In this document: positions 26,101 through 34,388 of the stretch, one piece after another | How positions within the stretch are numbered: the first letter of the stretch is position 1 | How the letters are laid out: every line of letters begins with the position of its first letter | NCBI RefSeq assembly: GCF_000346755.1 | Contig: NZ_ANNV01000152.1 | Coordinates: 1 to 64,000, forward strand | Reading direction: 5' to 3' | DNA length: 64,000 nucleotides | Source: Pseudomonas sp. CBZ-4 | Lineage (GTDB): Bacteria > Pseudomonadota > Gammaproteobacteria > Pseudomonadales > Pseudomonadaceae | Notes under the pieces: model-generated | Databases searched by the model: none | Told to the model about the DNA's origin: nothing | Seen by the model: only the letters and a program-made list of their open reading frames with translations | Position numbers and translations under genes: made by a program

Positions 26101-27162
26101 CCGCAACAAGTGCAGGTGGTGGAAGCACGCAGGGACCTCTTTGACGGCTTGGCGACATCGGCAGACGGCGTTACCAAACGCACAGTTGCCAAATACGACG
26201 TGCCCGCAAAAAAATGGCGGGAATATGACCCGCTGACAGAAAGCGCCACGATCGTTCTGCATAAATTCGATCCGATCGTCACCACGCACCTCGATACCCG
26301 ATGGATGAATACCGTCAGAAAAGCTGAAAACGGCCCCCATGCCACGGCGTTTCGCACAGGTTACCTTGAGGGGAAACCTGAAGCGGTTCCAGGGTATATG
26401 CCCGGCATGATGTCCGCGCAGATCAAGAAACTGACCGTCACCGGAAAACTGTCACCCAGGGATATCGGCATTCTGGTCAGGCAGCAGGAAAGGCTGGCGG
26501 TCAATCACAGCCTCGCGGGTGTAAACATATTCAACCAAGAGATACGCAACGCCGGTGGGCGCATTACCCCGATGCCTCAACTGTTCTACTTGAGCCAGAC
26601 ACACCGGTTGACGGAGGGGCAATGCGCGGCACTCTCGCACCTCATGCTGGAAGCCCTGCAGCACGGTAAAGGACAGACGCTGATTGACAACTTTTACGCT
26701 GCGGCCGCCAACCCGAAGGCAGCCGCCTCGAAAAAGTTCATCAGTACCCTGGACCAGATGCAGGCCAACCTGAAAGTCCCGTTGGTCTTCCACGGCGGGC
26801 CTTCAAGCGTAGTGCCGTATTCCGCTATCGGCGACCAACTGGCCAGTGCCACCGAATCAAAAGCACTGCTGGTTAGTGATTTCGAGCATGCAATGACGGC
26901 AGGTGTGCAGATAGAGGGCGGGGTAAAGAAGTTCTTTTTCTTTGAGCCCAACTACGGCATCGCGACCTTCGATAGCGTCGAGAGCTTTCAAAAGGGATTG
27001 CACAATATATTCACCAGCAAGAAGCTTCCGCGCGCGTACATATCCGTGGGCAAGGAGCCTGGCAAGCTGGGACTGAACGTCAGCGACTACAGCCCTAGCG
27101 CGTTCGACCAGGTCGGCATCAGCCCAAGTGCGCTGAAGGACATGTACTCCGCGCCGTTATAA
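23116..27162 (+). CDS. Giant toxin-like protein 2 with C58-like cysteine protease C-terminus (Glu variant)
   Basis: A 1348-aa paralogue of the 1163-aa protein at 12636. The N-terminus is about 190 residues longer. Alignable blocks include GALAWPTPLSTEA, VAGFNLDGH, ELLVKDIPQYITKGS and FRTGYLEGK...VPGYMPGM. A hydrophobic, Gly-rich stretch (about 890-940) precedes the C-terminal domain. Catalytic positions are Cys1170 (EGQCAALS), His1258 (FEHAMTAG) and Glu1277 (FFFEPNYG), where C58 enzymes have Asp. No signal peptide is seen. ATG 23116 has GAAGG upstream; the longer in-frame reading to 22858 lies over the receiver gene. A role as secreted effector is an inference from the protease-like tail and modular build. 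Confidence 0.82.
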   Translation: MISSSASLNQRLQSSYANPSRGKGDVPRDNPSPDTGHANVTPGDRGVLEQYVKALRSVAGGSADAVLLNNIPADSTFGQWWQQFYNAARNPRFEALAKLLNIDTSSPITVNHLADTITAMVDGQPMTLSASRLGGEWAEATAPLMAAARALAYEKIEVPSDPTAAPLYEVARFYGEVLLADRKEETLARATQLEHSQVFDQMSRDRPFANLAAQAPELLDQQVVELGNSNVQFNLTDKLMQYDSRAHPSLADFLRDQTITLDPNSSYAKDNGRSEASLEDVLATYGWRIPQTPADLTDLIRALQEPALPRPRDGNFAGALAWPTPLSTEARAQIFQTLADNNPPLPVLDPDTPLGTVDMLGALVNRVPASIRNQNDPMAVIDWILDSDEGQQLGAALRDRAGEAAAGANARTWLLTALGVTLDAKSLSQPQEGHVAGFNLDGHEGKHPFEIKQALIEHLQSQNITTPQTAPIAAVLLLARAAPELLVKDIPQYITKGSFEWLALKAAVARIEALSPGASLRMSYAQIVAFDEVAPATEEARALQDEAQLPAIIEWGKNHGTLGSSGPYSPQNILYTRKTIEHQQKALSRSYKALNAQVPSQRSVALAELKAAFGEGIDFEEKSIRANVVRTDSHKYTPSLTTDPVGSYSLLDLYLAKKAGDDVGWFSSNPRITKQIIERVSHLTDPIQKHEEAFGAYENELSQAWATLTKNLIANLPLDDRKTIEHGKLTVYQTGETVRSEINTNSGSTSTPDRFTQTATNRSLIIKTERDGQTTYYQFDPQKYVIRKRPDLNDTFKEGLQGPWEERKSDSILARNFAAPTIQKMESRDEHAATESDAVPASFTSPRSEYLGDLLSKNILPLYQLGAQKDASREVTTFDGEARLKKTIHEIFLGVIPGASAIRHIINGDYLSATGDVIFDIVTSAIFKGVSGAKGLKGVASKGTRLNGIQPLLKGLGPVAGKAAHSKVGRFFHHLKPGSAPKSTAAQASPTLRMTPQQVQVVEARRDLFDGLATSADGVTKRTVAKYDVPAKKWREYDPLTESATIVLHKFDPIVTTHLDTRWMNTVRKAENGPHATAFRTGYLEGKPEAVPGYMPGMMSAQIKKLTVTGKLSPRDIGILVRQQERLAVNHSLAGVNIFNQEIRNAGGRITPMPQLFYLSQTHRLTEGQCAALSHLMLEALQHGKGQTLIDNFYAAAANPKAAASKKFISTLDQMQANLKVPLVFHGGPSSVVPYSAIGDQLASATESKALLVSDFEHAMTAGVQIEGGVKKFFFFEPNYGIATFDSVESFQKGLHNIFTSKKLPRAYISVGKEPGKLGLNVSDYSPSAFDQVGISPSALKDMYSAPL

Positions 27163-27198
27163 ACCACGGTGTCCCGGCGAAGACTCGGGTGCAAGAGC

Positions 27199-28881
27199 TC
27201 ATTGGCCTGGGGTTTTATGAATCATCTCCCGTACCTTCGCCGTCAACAGGTCAAACGTGAACGGCTTGGTGATCAACTGCATCCCGGGATCAAGGAAACC
27301 ACCCCGCACCGCCGCATGTTCTGCGTAGCCGGTGATAAACAACACCTTGAGCTCCGGGCGGATCTGCCGGCCGATTTCTGCCAGTTGCCGCCCGTTCATG
27401 CCGGGCAAGCCAACGTCGCTGATCAGCAGGTCGATACGCTGGTCGGATTCGATGATCGGCACGGCGGTGTCGGCATCACCGGCCTCGACAAAGCCATAGC
27501 CCAGCTCCTTGAGCACTGCGCTGACCAGCACCCGGACCGCCGGATCATCCTCGACGATCAGCACGGTCTCGCCCGTGTTGGCAAACGGCAGCAGGGCCGG
27601 GTTGACGACTTCAGCGGTGGCGATCTGGCCGATGAACCTTGGCAGAAACAGGCTGACGGTCGTGCCTTTGCCAACCACGCTGTGAATCGTCACATGCCCA
27701 TGGGATTGGCGGGCAAACCCGTAGATCATCGACAGCCCGAGGCCGGTTCCCTGACCGATGGGCTTGGTGGTGAAGAAGGGATCGAAGACCCGGCCCATGA
27801 CGCTTTCGGCAATCCCGCAGCCGGTGTCGCTGACGCTCAGTTCCACATAGTCGCCGGGCTTCAAGGTGCCGTAGGCGGCGGTGAACACGCTGTCGAGGTG
27901 GCGGTTGCCGGTCTCCACGGTGAGGCTGCCGCCATTGGGCATGGCGTCGCGCGCGTTGATCACCAGGTTGAGCAGGGCGCTCTCCAGTTGATTGGGGTCG
28001 GCTTCGGCGGTCCACAGTTCATCGGTAAGGCGCATGTCCAGGGCGATGCTTTCATTGATGCTGCGTTGCAGCAACTCCCCCATGGCCGTGACCAGCTGGT
28101 TGATTTCCACCGGCTTGGAATCGAGGGACTGGCGCCTGGAGAAGGCCAGCAAGCGGTGGGTAAGGCCGGCGGCGCGATTGGCCGAGGTGACGCCCAGATC
28201 GATCAGGCTGTCGAGATCGTCCAACTTGCCCCGGGACACGCGACGGCGCAGCAGTTCGAGGCTGCCGATGATCCCGGTGAGCATATTGTTGAAATCGTGG
28301 GCGATGCCCCCCGTCAACTGACCGACCGCTTCCATCTTCTGCGACTGGCGCAATGCGTCTTCGTTATGCCGCAACTGGGCGGTGCGTTCCTCTACCTGCT
28401 GTTCCAGGGTTTCCAGGGTACGTTGCAGGCGTAGCTCGCTTTCGCTCAGGTCCACCAGGCGGTCCCGCGCCTCATATTGCCGACGCCGGCCGCGCAGGGC
28501 GGTACTCACGAGGCTGATCAAGGTGATGGGATGGAACGGCCTTTCGAGAAACGTCACGTTACCCAGCAAGCCGCTGAGGTGGGATGACCCGTTCTGCTCG
28601 CTGCCGCCATGGTGCGTCATCAGTACGATGGGCAAGTCGGACCAGGCCGGTTGCTGGTGCAGGTTGTCCAGCAACGGCTCCAACCCGATGCCGCGCAACG
28701 CTTCGGCCGCGATGATCAACAGGCCGGCACCTTGCTCCAGCGCCGCGCACAGTGCGCCGAGGTCATTGGCCACAATGCCGCTGTAGCCGGCTTCATTGAG
28801 CATCATCAGCGCCAGCGAGCCGTCACGGCCCATGGGTGCAAGAATGATTGCGCGCTCGGAGATGGGCGCAAGCTGCGGCAT
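27199..28881 (-). CDS. Hybrid histidine kinase with degenerate N-terminal receiver
   Basis: A 560-aa cytoplasmic kinase. Residues 10-130 look like a receiver fold but carry LLIIAAEAL where the phosphoacceptor Asp should be, so it is a pseudo-receiver. A coiled coil (140-180) follows, then HisKA with His195 (GGIAHDFNNML), HATPase (DTGCGI, GTGLGLSM) and a C-terminal receiver with Asp489 (LLISDVGLPGMNG). The start overlaps the KaiC-like stop by one base (TGATG), so the two are translated together. Its end faces the end of giant gene 2 with 36 bases between. Confidence 0.92.
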   Translation of the reverse strand: MPQLAPISERAIILAPMGRDGSLALMMLNEAGYSGIVANDLGALCAALEQGAGLLIIAAEALRGIGLEPLLDNLHQQPAWSDLPIVLMTHHGGSEQNGSSHLSGLLGNVTFLERPFHPITLISLVSTALRGRRRQYEARDRLVDLSESELRLQRTLETLEQQVEERTAQLRHNEDALRQSQKMEAVGQLTGGIAHDFNNMLTGIIGSLELLRRRVSRGKLDDLDSLIDLGVTSANRAAGLTHRLLAFSRRQSLDSKPVEINQLVTAMGELLQRSINESIALDMRLTDELWTAEADPNQLESALLNLVINARDAMPNGGSLTVETGNRHLDSVFTAAYGTLKPGDYVELSVSDTGCGIAESVMGRVFDPFFTTKPIGQGTGLGLSMIYGFARQSHGHVTIHSVVGKGTTVSLFLPRFIGQIATAEVVNPALLPFANTGETVLIVEDDPAVRVLVSAVLKELGYGFVEAGDADTAVPIIESDQRIDLLISDVGLPGMNGRQLAEIGRQIRPELKVLFITGYAEHAAVRGGFLDPGMQLITKPFTFDLLTAKVREMIHKTPGQ

Positions 28882-30380
28882 CAGCCCATGTCCTTGAGCA
28901 GGGGAGAGCCGGCGCCCATATAGGTTGGAATGCCGCGCAGCACGCCCTGGAAGTTGTTCAGCGGCTCACCGACGGTCATGCCGCGGCTGCCGATGCGGTA
29001 TTCACGGATGGTGGACTCATGGGAGCCGGTCCTTTTCTTGATGATCGAGATGGCCCGGCGAACCTCGCCGAGGGCTTCGAAGTAACGCAACAGAATCACC
29101 GTGTCGGCCAGGTAAGTGATGTCCACGGGCGCCTGCATGTCGCCCACCAGCCCGTGTTGGGCGACGGTCATGAAGGTGGCCGCACCCCGGCGGTTGAGGT
29201 ACAGCAGTAATTCATGCATATGCAGGATCAATGCGTTTTCTTCGGGCATTGCGGCCTGGTAGCCATTGATGCTGTCGATCACCACGGTTTTGATTCCGCC
29301 CTCATCGACGCAACGTCGCACACGGTGGGAAAACTCGCCGGGGGACAGCTCGGCAGCGTCCACTTGCTCGATCAGCAGGTTGCCCGTGGCTTGCAGGGCG
29401 GCCAGGTCGATGCCCATGTTTTTCATGCGCTCGAACAACAGGCCCAGTTCTTCATCGAAGATAAACAGCGCGGCTTTCTCGCCACGGGCCACTGCGGCGG
29501 CGGCGAAGATCATCGAAATCAGCGACTTGCCCGTACCGGCCGGGCCAAGAATCAGGCTGCTGGAACCGGTCTCGATGCCGCCGCCAAGCAATGAATCCAG
29601 CTCCCGGATGCCGCTGGTCAGGGTCTGGCGGTTGTAGCCGCCACGGTGCTCGGCCGCCACCAGCCGCGGGAACACATGCACGCCGTCCTGCAAGATGGTG
29701 AAGTCATGGAAGCCACCACGGTATTTCTGTCCTCGGTACTTCACCACCCGCACCCGGCGACGTTCCGCGCCATAGTTGGGGGTCAGTTCTTCCAGGCGGA
29801 TCACGCCGTGGGCGACGCTGTGCACGGTCTTGTCGAGGGATTCGGTGGTCAAGTCGTCCAACAACAGGACGGTGGCGTCATAGCGCACGAAGTAGTGCTT
29901 GATGGCGAGGATCTGCCGGCGATAACGCAGGGAGCTCTGCGCCAGCAGGCGAATCTCCGACAGGCTGTCGACCACCACGCGGGTCGGCTTGACCCGTTCC
30001 ACCACCTCGAAGATCTGCCGCGTCGCTTCGCCCAACTCCAGGTCGGACGAGTACAGCAGGCTTTGCTGGTGCTCGGCGTTGAGCAAGCTTTCGGGTGGGG
30101 TCAGTTCGAAGATGTGGATGTTGTCGTCCAGGTCCCAGCCATGGGATTTGGCGCCCTGGCGCAATTCGCGCTCGGTCTCGGACAGGGTGATGTACAGCGA
30201 CTTCTCGCCGTTTTTCGCGCCGGCCTGCAAAAAATGCAGGGCGACGGTGGTTTTGCCGGTGCCGGGTTCTCCTTCCAGCAGGAACAAGTGGCTGCGCGAT
30301 AGCCCGCCGGAAAGAATGTCGTCCAGACCTTCGATACCGGTGGCCGCCTTTTCACTGAACAGCTCGTTGGATGTAGACAA
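28881..30380 (-). CDS. KaiC-like double RecA-domain ATPase
   Basis: A 499-aa KaiC-family protein with two tandem ATPase domains. The first P-loop is GEPGTGKTT (about residues 37-45) and the second GPAGTGKS, each followed by KaiC-type segments (ITLSETERELR; FDEELGLLFERM). No kaiA or kaiB is present. In non-cyanobacteria such KaiC proteins pair with a histidine kinase, as here, and are linked to stress signalling rather than a clock. TTG 30380 was chosen because GAGGG is 6 bases upstream; GTG 30398 has no ribosome site. Confidence 0.9.
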   Translation of the reverse strand: MSTSNELFSEKAATGIEGLDDILSGGLSRSHLFLLEGEPGTGKTTVALHFLQAGAKNGEKSLYITLSETERELRQGAKSHGWDLDDNIHIFELTPPESLLNAEHQQSLLYSSDLELGEATRQIFEVVERVKPTRVVVDSLSEIRLLAQSSLRYRRQILAIKHYFVRYDATVLLLDDLTTESLDKTVHSVAHGVIRLEELTPNYGAERRRVRVVKYRGQKYRGGFHDFTILQDGVHVFPRLVAAEHRGGYNRQTLTSGIRELDSLLGGGIETGSSSLILGPAGTGKSLISMIFAAAAVARGEKAALFIFDEELGLLFERMKNMGIDLAALQATGNLLIEQVDAAELSPGEFSHRVRRCVDEGGIKTVVIDSINGYQAAMPEENALILHMHELLLYLNRRGAATFMTVAQHGLVGDMQAPVDITYLADTVILLRYFEALGEVRRAISIIKKRTGSHESTIREYRIGSRGMTVGEPLNNFQGVLRGIPTYMGAGSPLLKDMG

Positions 30381-30487
30381 GAAGTGCCCTCGGGTCACGG
30401 ATCAATAGAGGAACGCGCCGCCTTGGGCGCGCCATATTTACTTGACCGTGATGGCCCGTAGCCGTTCAACGATTTTTTTCGAGGGCG

Positions 30488-31546
30488 CTACAGGCCTTGC
30501 TGCAAGGCGGGGTCGTCGGGGTTCTGCTGTTCCAGCTGGGCAAGCAATACCTGCACGTTCTGCAGTTGGCCGCTTTCCTTCCAGTAATTGACCAGCAGCA
30601 CCCGCGCTTTGCGATTGGCGGGATGGCGTTGCAGGATCTCTTCCAGCTGGCGCTGTGCGGCTTCCAGTTCGTTCTGGGCGTGCAAGGTGGTGGCCAGGTC
30701 GTAGCGATAATCCTGGTTGTCCGGCTCCAGCTCCACCGCCTTGGACAGGCCCAGCAACGCATAAGGGCGTTCGCCGTGATGCAGCAACCACAGGCCCAGG
30801 GCATGTTGCAGATAAGCCGACTCGGGATGCGCCGCCAGTTGCCGCGCCAGCAGTTGCCGGGATTCCTCGCTCTTGCCTTGCTTATCCAGTAGCTCGATCT
30901 GCGCGACCACCGCTTGCAGGTTGTCCGGCTGCAAGCGCATCGCCTGTTCCAGGGCGTTTTGCGCGTCCGGCAACAGGGCGCTGTGGATGTACAACTGCGC
31001 CAGCTGAATCCAGCCCTCGGCGGTTTCGGGCTGGGCCTTGAGGTATTTGACGAATTCGTCGAGCACCTGCTGCAAAGGGCCGAAGTACAGGCCGAGGGTG
31101 TCGGGCGACAGGCCGAGCAGGGCGTTGGCGGCGGCAAAGCGCACGCTTTGTTCCGGGTCGTCGAGTGCCGGGCCGAGCAACAGCGTGCGCTGGCCGCTGG
31201 GCACCAGGCCGGCAATGCTGTGGATTGCCGCTTCGCGCACCTGCGGCGAATCGCTCAGCAGGTCCTTGTCGGCCAGCTTCAAGGCTTGCGGGCTGGGGTA
31301 ATTGGGCAACTCGGCGTGCAGCGCGGCGCGGCGTTCCGGGGACAGGTCCGGGCGGCCCAATTGCTGATACAACACGCGCGCCGCCCCCGGTTCGCCGTTG
31401 CGTGCCTGTTTCAGGGCTTTGGAGTAACCATGGGCAATCGCCGGCGGCACGGCCACCTGGCTGGAGCGGGAGAAATACCACGTGATCAGCACAATCAACA
31501 GCAGGGCGCACAGGCCGACGAAGGAGTAACGGCGTGACTTAGACAT
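30488..31546 (-). CDS. Membrane-anchored TPR/HEAT-repeat protein
   Basis: A 352-aa protein with one N-terminal membrane anchor (about residues 8-25). A HEAT-like stretch (VREAAIHSIAGL, VRFAAANALLGL, about 105-150) comes next, then at least four TPRs (about 170-350, for example AEGWIQLAQLYIHSALLPDA and DYRYDLATTLHAQNELEAA). It is probably an inner-membrane scaffold facing the periplasm. GGA lies 7 bases before the ATG. It precedes the KaiC-like gene on the same strand but is separated by about 107 bases. The partner is unknown. Confidence 0.85.
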   Translation of the reverse strand: MSKSRRYSFVGLCALLLIVLITWYFSRSSQVAVPPAIAHGYSKALKQARNGEPGAARVLYQQLGRPDLSPERRAALHAELPNYPSPQALKLADKDLLSDSPQVREAAIHSIAGLVPSGQRTLLLGPALDDPEQSVRFAAANALLGLSPDTLGLYFGPLQQVLDEFVKYLKAQPETAEGWIQLAQLYIHSALLPDAQNALEQAMRLQPDNLQAVVAQIELLDKQGKSEESRQLLARQLAAHPESAYLQHALGLWLLHHGERPYALLGLSKAVELEPDNQDYRYDLATTLHAQNELEAAQRQLEEILQRHPANRKARVLLVNYWKESGQLQNVQVLLAQLEQQNPDDPALQQGL

Positions 31547-31612
31547 GCAGGCGTCCGCAAGTATTACAAAGCCGTCAGCTTCGGCCAGAGCAGGGCAGGT
31601 GTCAAACCCGCG

Positions 31613-32506
31613 TCAGGTCAGCACGTAGTCCACCGGTTCCAGGGCGGGCGGCAAGTCGGTTTCGCCAAGGGCGGCGCGCACCTCGCGCTCCAGGTTGCGC
31701 AGGATCGCATTGCACGGCAGGTCGTTTTCGTCGAAGCCGAACGGGTCTTCGAGGTCATCGCCGATCTCGTCGAGACCAAAGAAGGTGTAGCTGACGATGG
31801 CGGTGAACACCGGCGTCAACCACCCCAGCGGCTCGGCCATGGCAAACGGCAGCAGGATGCAGAACAGGTAGATGGTGCGGTGCAGCAGCAGGGTGTAGGG
31901 GAAGGGTAGCGGCGTGCTCTTGATCCGCTCGCACGACGCCTGCACCTGGCTCAGGCTGACCAGGCGGGTTTCCAGCTGGGTATACCGCCATTCGCTGATC
32001 ACGCCGCGCTCGGCCAGTTCGGAAAAGCGCGCGCCCAACTGTTGCAGCAGGTTGTCCGGCAAGTTCGGGTGCGTCGCCGCCACCGCCGCCCAGGGCTTGA
32101 TCGCCAAGGCTTCGTCTTCATGGCGCAAACGTGCGATCAGCCCATGGGCAAAGCCACACAAACCACGCAACAGCCCGGCACGCTCGGGCGAATCCCCCAG
32201 CACCTGGGTTTCGCGGATCAACGAGCGCACATCAATGATCATCTGCCCCAATTGCTTGCGGCCTTCCCACCAGCGGTCGTAGCAGGCGTTGTTGCGAAAG
32301 CTCATGAAGATCGACAGCGACAGGCCCAGCAACGTGAAGGGCGTGGCGTTGACCTTGGAAAAGTAGGCCGGGTGCCAGGTTTCCACCAGCACGATCACCG
32401 ACGCCAGCAACGTGACCAGCAGGCTGCGCAAGGCAATGCGCTTGGCAATCGAACCCTTGAGGGAAAACAGGATGCCCACGAGGTTGGGCTTGGGACGGAC
32501 AATCAT
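31613..32506 (-). CDS. Bestrophin-family (UPF0187) membrane channel protein
   Basis: A 297-aa inner-membrane protein with the bestrophin-family features. It has paired membrane segments (about 22-65 and 215-255), the conserved SIFMSFRNNACYDRWWEGRK segment, and the charged DDLEDPFGFDENDLP motif close to the C-terminus. Bacterial relatives form pentameric channels; ion choice cannot be read here. It is divergent from the acyl-CoA synthetase gene. Confidence 0.9.
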   Translation of the reverse strand: MIVRPKPNLVGILFSLKGSIAKRIALRSLLVTLLASVIVLVETWHPAYFSKVNATPFTLLGLSLSIFMSFRNNACYDRWWEGRKQLGQMIIDVRSLIRETQVLGDSPERAGLLRGLCGFAHGLIARLRHEDEALAIKPWAAVAATHPNLPDNLLQQLGARFSELAERGVISEWRYTQLETRLVSLSQVQASCERIKSTPLPFPYTLLLHRTIYLFCILLPFAMAEPLGWLTPVFTAIVSYTFFGLDEIGDDLEDPFGFDENDLPCNAILRNLEREVRAALGETDLPPALEPVDYVLT

Positions 32507-32604
32507 CGGCGGGGGGACTTCTTTGGTGGCGCAGACCCTCAGGTTAGAAGCTCGTCGCCAACGCGTCCAATCGCTTGGGCTGACCGGTTGATCGGTGCGG
32601 TCGA

Positions 32605-32623
32605 TGACTGGCCAAACCAGTCA
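32605..32623. promoter_or_regulatory. FadR-like 7-bp dyad upstream of the acyl-CoA operon
   Basis: TGACTGG and CCAGTCA are perfect inverted repeats separated by CCAAA. The CTGG-N5-CCAG layout is the same as E. coli FadR (GntR family) sites. It lies about 100 bases upstream of the acyl-CoA synthetase start, in the divergent region with the bestrophin gene. An operator role is inferred. Confidence 0.4.
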
Positions 32624-32723
32624 GCCATGTTGAGGGCTTTGACCATTGCTGCTGGGGCGCGCTAGAGCGACTATTTCCGTGGTTTACGTCCTGAAAATAA
32701 AAAACACAGAAGGATTTGAAGCG

Positions 32724-34367
32724 ATGCGTGACTACTTGGCTGCCACCACCGGATTTGACTACGCCCACACTGTTGACGCCGCACTGGCCGGCACCCTGCA
32801 AGGCCTCAATGCCTGCGTGGAGTGCTGTGACCGCCACGCGCTGCCCGGGCGCATCGCGTTGTTCTGGGAGGGCAAGGACGGCCGCAGCGCCACCTCGACC
32901 TTTACCGACTTGCAGGACCAGGCCGCACGCTTCGCCAATTTCCTCCTGGCCCAGGGCGTCAAGCGCGGTGATAAAGTCGCGGGGTTGCTGCCACGCACGG
33001 CGGAATTGCTGGTGGTGGTGTTTGCCACCTGGCGCATCGGCGCGGTCTATCAACCGTTGTTCACCGCCTTTGGTCCCAAGGCCATCGAGCATCGCCTCAA
33101 CAGCTCCGGCGCGGCGCTGGTGGTCACCGACGCGGTCAACCGGCCGAAACTGGCGGAAGTCGAAGGCTGCCCGACCATCGTTACGGTCACCGGCGCCAAG
33201 GGCGAAGGCCTGGTGCGCGGCGATTTCAGTTTCTGGGCCGAGCTGCCCAACTATTCCAATAGCTGTGAGCCGGTGCTGCTGGGCGCTGACGAGCCGTTCC
33301 TGCTGATGTTCACCTCGGGCACCACCGGCCCGTCGAAGGCGCTGTCGGTGCCGCTCAAGGCTATTGTCGCGTTCCAGAGCTACACCCGCGACGCCGTGGA
33401 CCTGCGCCCCGAAGACGCGTTCTGGAACGTCGCCGACCCGGGCTGGGCCTACGGCATCTACTTCGGCGTGACCGGCCCGTTGTCCATGGGCCACCCGATC
33501 ACCTTCTACGATGGCCCCTTCACCCTGGAAAGCACCTGCCGGGTCATCAACAAATACGGGATCACCAACCTCACCGGTTCACCCACCGCGTACCGCCTGT
33601 TGATTGCCGGCGGCGAGCAGTTCGCCCATTCGATCAAGGGCAAGCTGCGCATTGTCAGCAGCGCCGGCGAGCCGCTGAACCCGGAAGTGATCCGCTGGTT
33701 CGCCGACAACCTCGGCGTGACCATCCACGACCACTACGGCCAGACCGAACTGGGCATGGTGCTGTGCAATCACCATGGCCTGGAGCATCCGGTGCATGTC
33801 GGTTCGGCCGGCTTTGCCTCGCCGGGGCACCGCATCGTGGTGCTCGATGATGACTATCAAGAGTTGCCAGCCGGCCAGCCGGGCATCCTCGCCATCGACC
33901 GCGAACAGTCGCCGATGTGCTGGTTCGCCGGCTATGACGGCGTAAAGACCAAGGCGTTTGTCGACAAGTACTACCTGAGCGGCGACACCGTGGAGCTGAA
34001 CCCCGACGGCAGCATCAGTTTTGTCGGGCGCAGCGACGATGTGATCACCACGTCCGGCTACCGCGTCGGCCCGTTCGATGTGGAAAGCGCGCTGGTGGAA
34101 CGCCCGGCGGTGATCGAAGCCGCGGTGGTCGGCAAGCCGGACCCCGAGCGCACCGAACTGGTGAAAGCCTTCGTGGTGATCAACAGCCAATACCGCGCCA
34201 CCCCGGAACTGGCCGAGGAACTGCGCCTGCACGTGCGCAAACGCCTCGCCGCCCATGCCTACCCACGGGAAATCGAATTCGTCAGCGACTTGCCCAAGAC
34301 CCCGAGCGGCAAGCTGCAACGTTTTATCTTGCGTAACCAGGAAATCGCCAAGGCGGCGGTGGCCTGA
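32724..34367 (+). CDS. AMP-forming acyl-CoA synthetase
   Basis: A 547-aa ANL-family ligase that activates a short or branched carboxylic acid to its CoA thioester with ATP. The AMP-binding motif reads FTSGTTGPSKAL, followed by the HDHYGQTE motif, YYLSGDT and the C-terminal catalytic lysine region KTPSGKLQR. ATG 32724 has AAGGA upstream; the longer reading to 32646 has none. It is first of a five-gene plus-strand operon that matches the order synthetase, type-2 hydroxyacyl-CoA dehydrogenase, thiolase, acyl-CoA dehydrogenase, hydratase known in P. putida. Substrate is likely 2-methylbutyrate or a related acid. Confidence 0.9.
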   Translation: MRDYLAATTGFDYAHTVDAALAGTLQGLNACVECCDRHALPGRIALFWEGKDGRSATSTFTDLQDQAARFANFLLAQGVKRGDKVAGLLPRTAELLVVVFATWRIGAVYQPLFTAFGPKAIEHRLNSSGAALVVTDAVNRPKLAEVEGCPTIVTVTGAKGEGLVRGDFSFWAELPNYSNSCEPVLLGADEPFLLMFTSGTTGPSKALSVPLKAIVAFQSYTRDAVDLRPEDAFWNVADPGWAYGIYFGVTGPLSMGHPITFYDGPFTLESTCRVINKYGITNLTGSPTAYRLLIAGGEQFAHSIKGKLRIVSSAGEPLNPEVIRWFADNLGVTIHDHYGQTELGMVLCNHHGLEHPVHVGSAGFASPGHRIVVLDDDYQELPAGQPGILAIDREQSPMCWFAGYDGVKTKAFVDKYYLSGDTVELNPDGSISFVGRSDDVITTSGYRVGPFDVESALVERPAVIEAAVVGKPDPERTELVKAFVVINSQYRATPELAEELRLHVRKRLAAHAYPREIEFVSDLPKTPSGKLQRFILRNQEIAKAAVA

Positions 34368-34388
34368 TCCACTTTTAAGGACACAATG

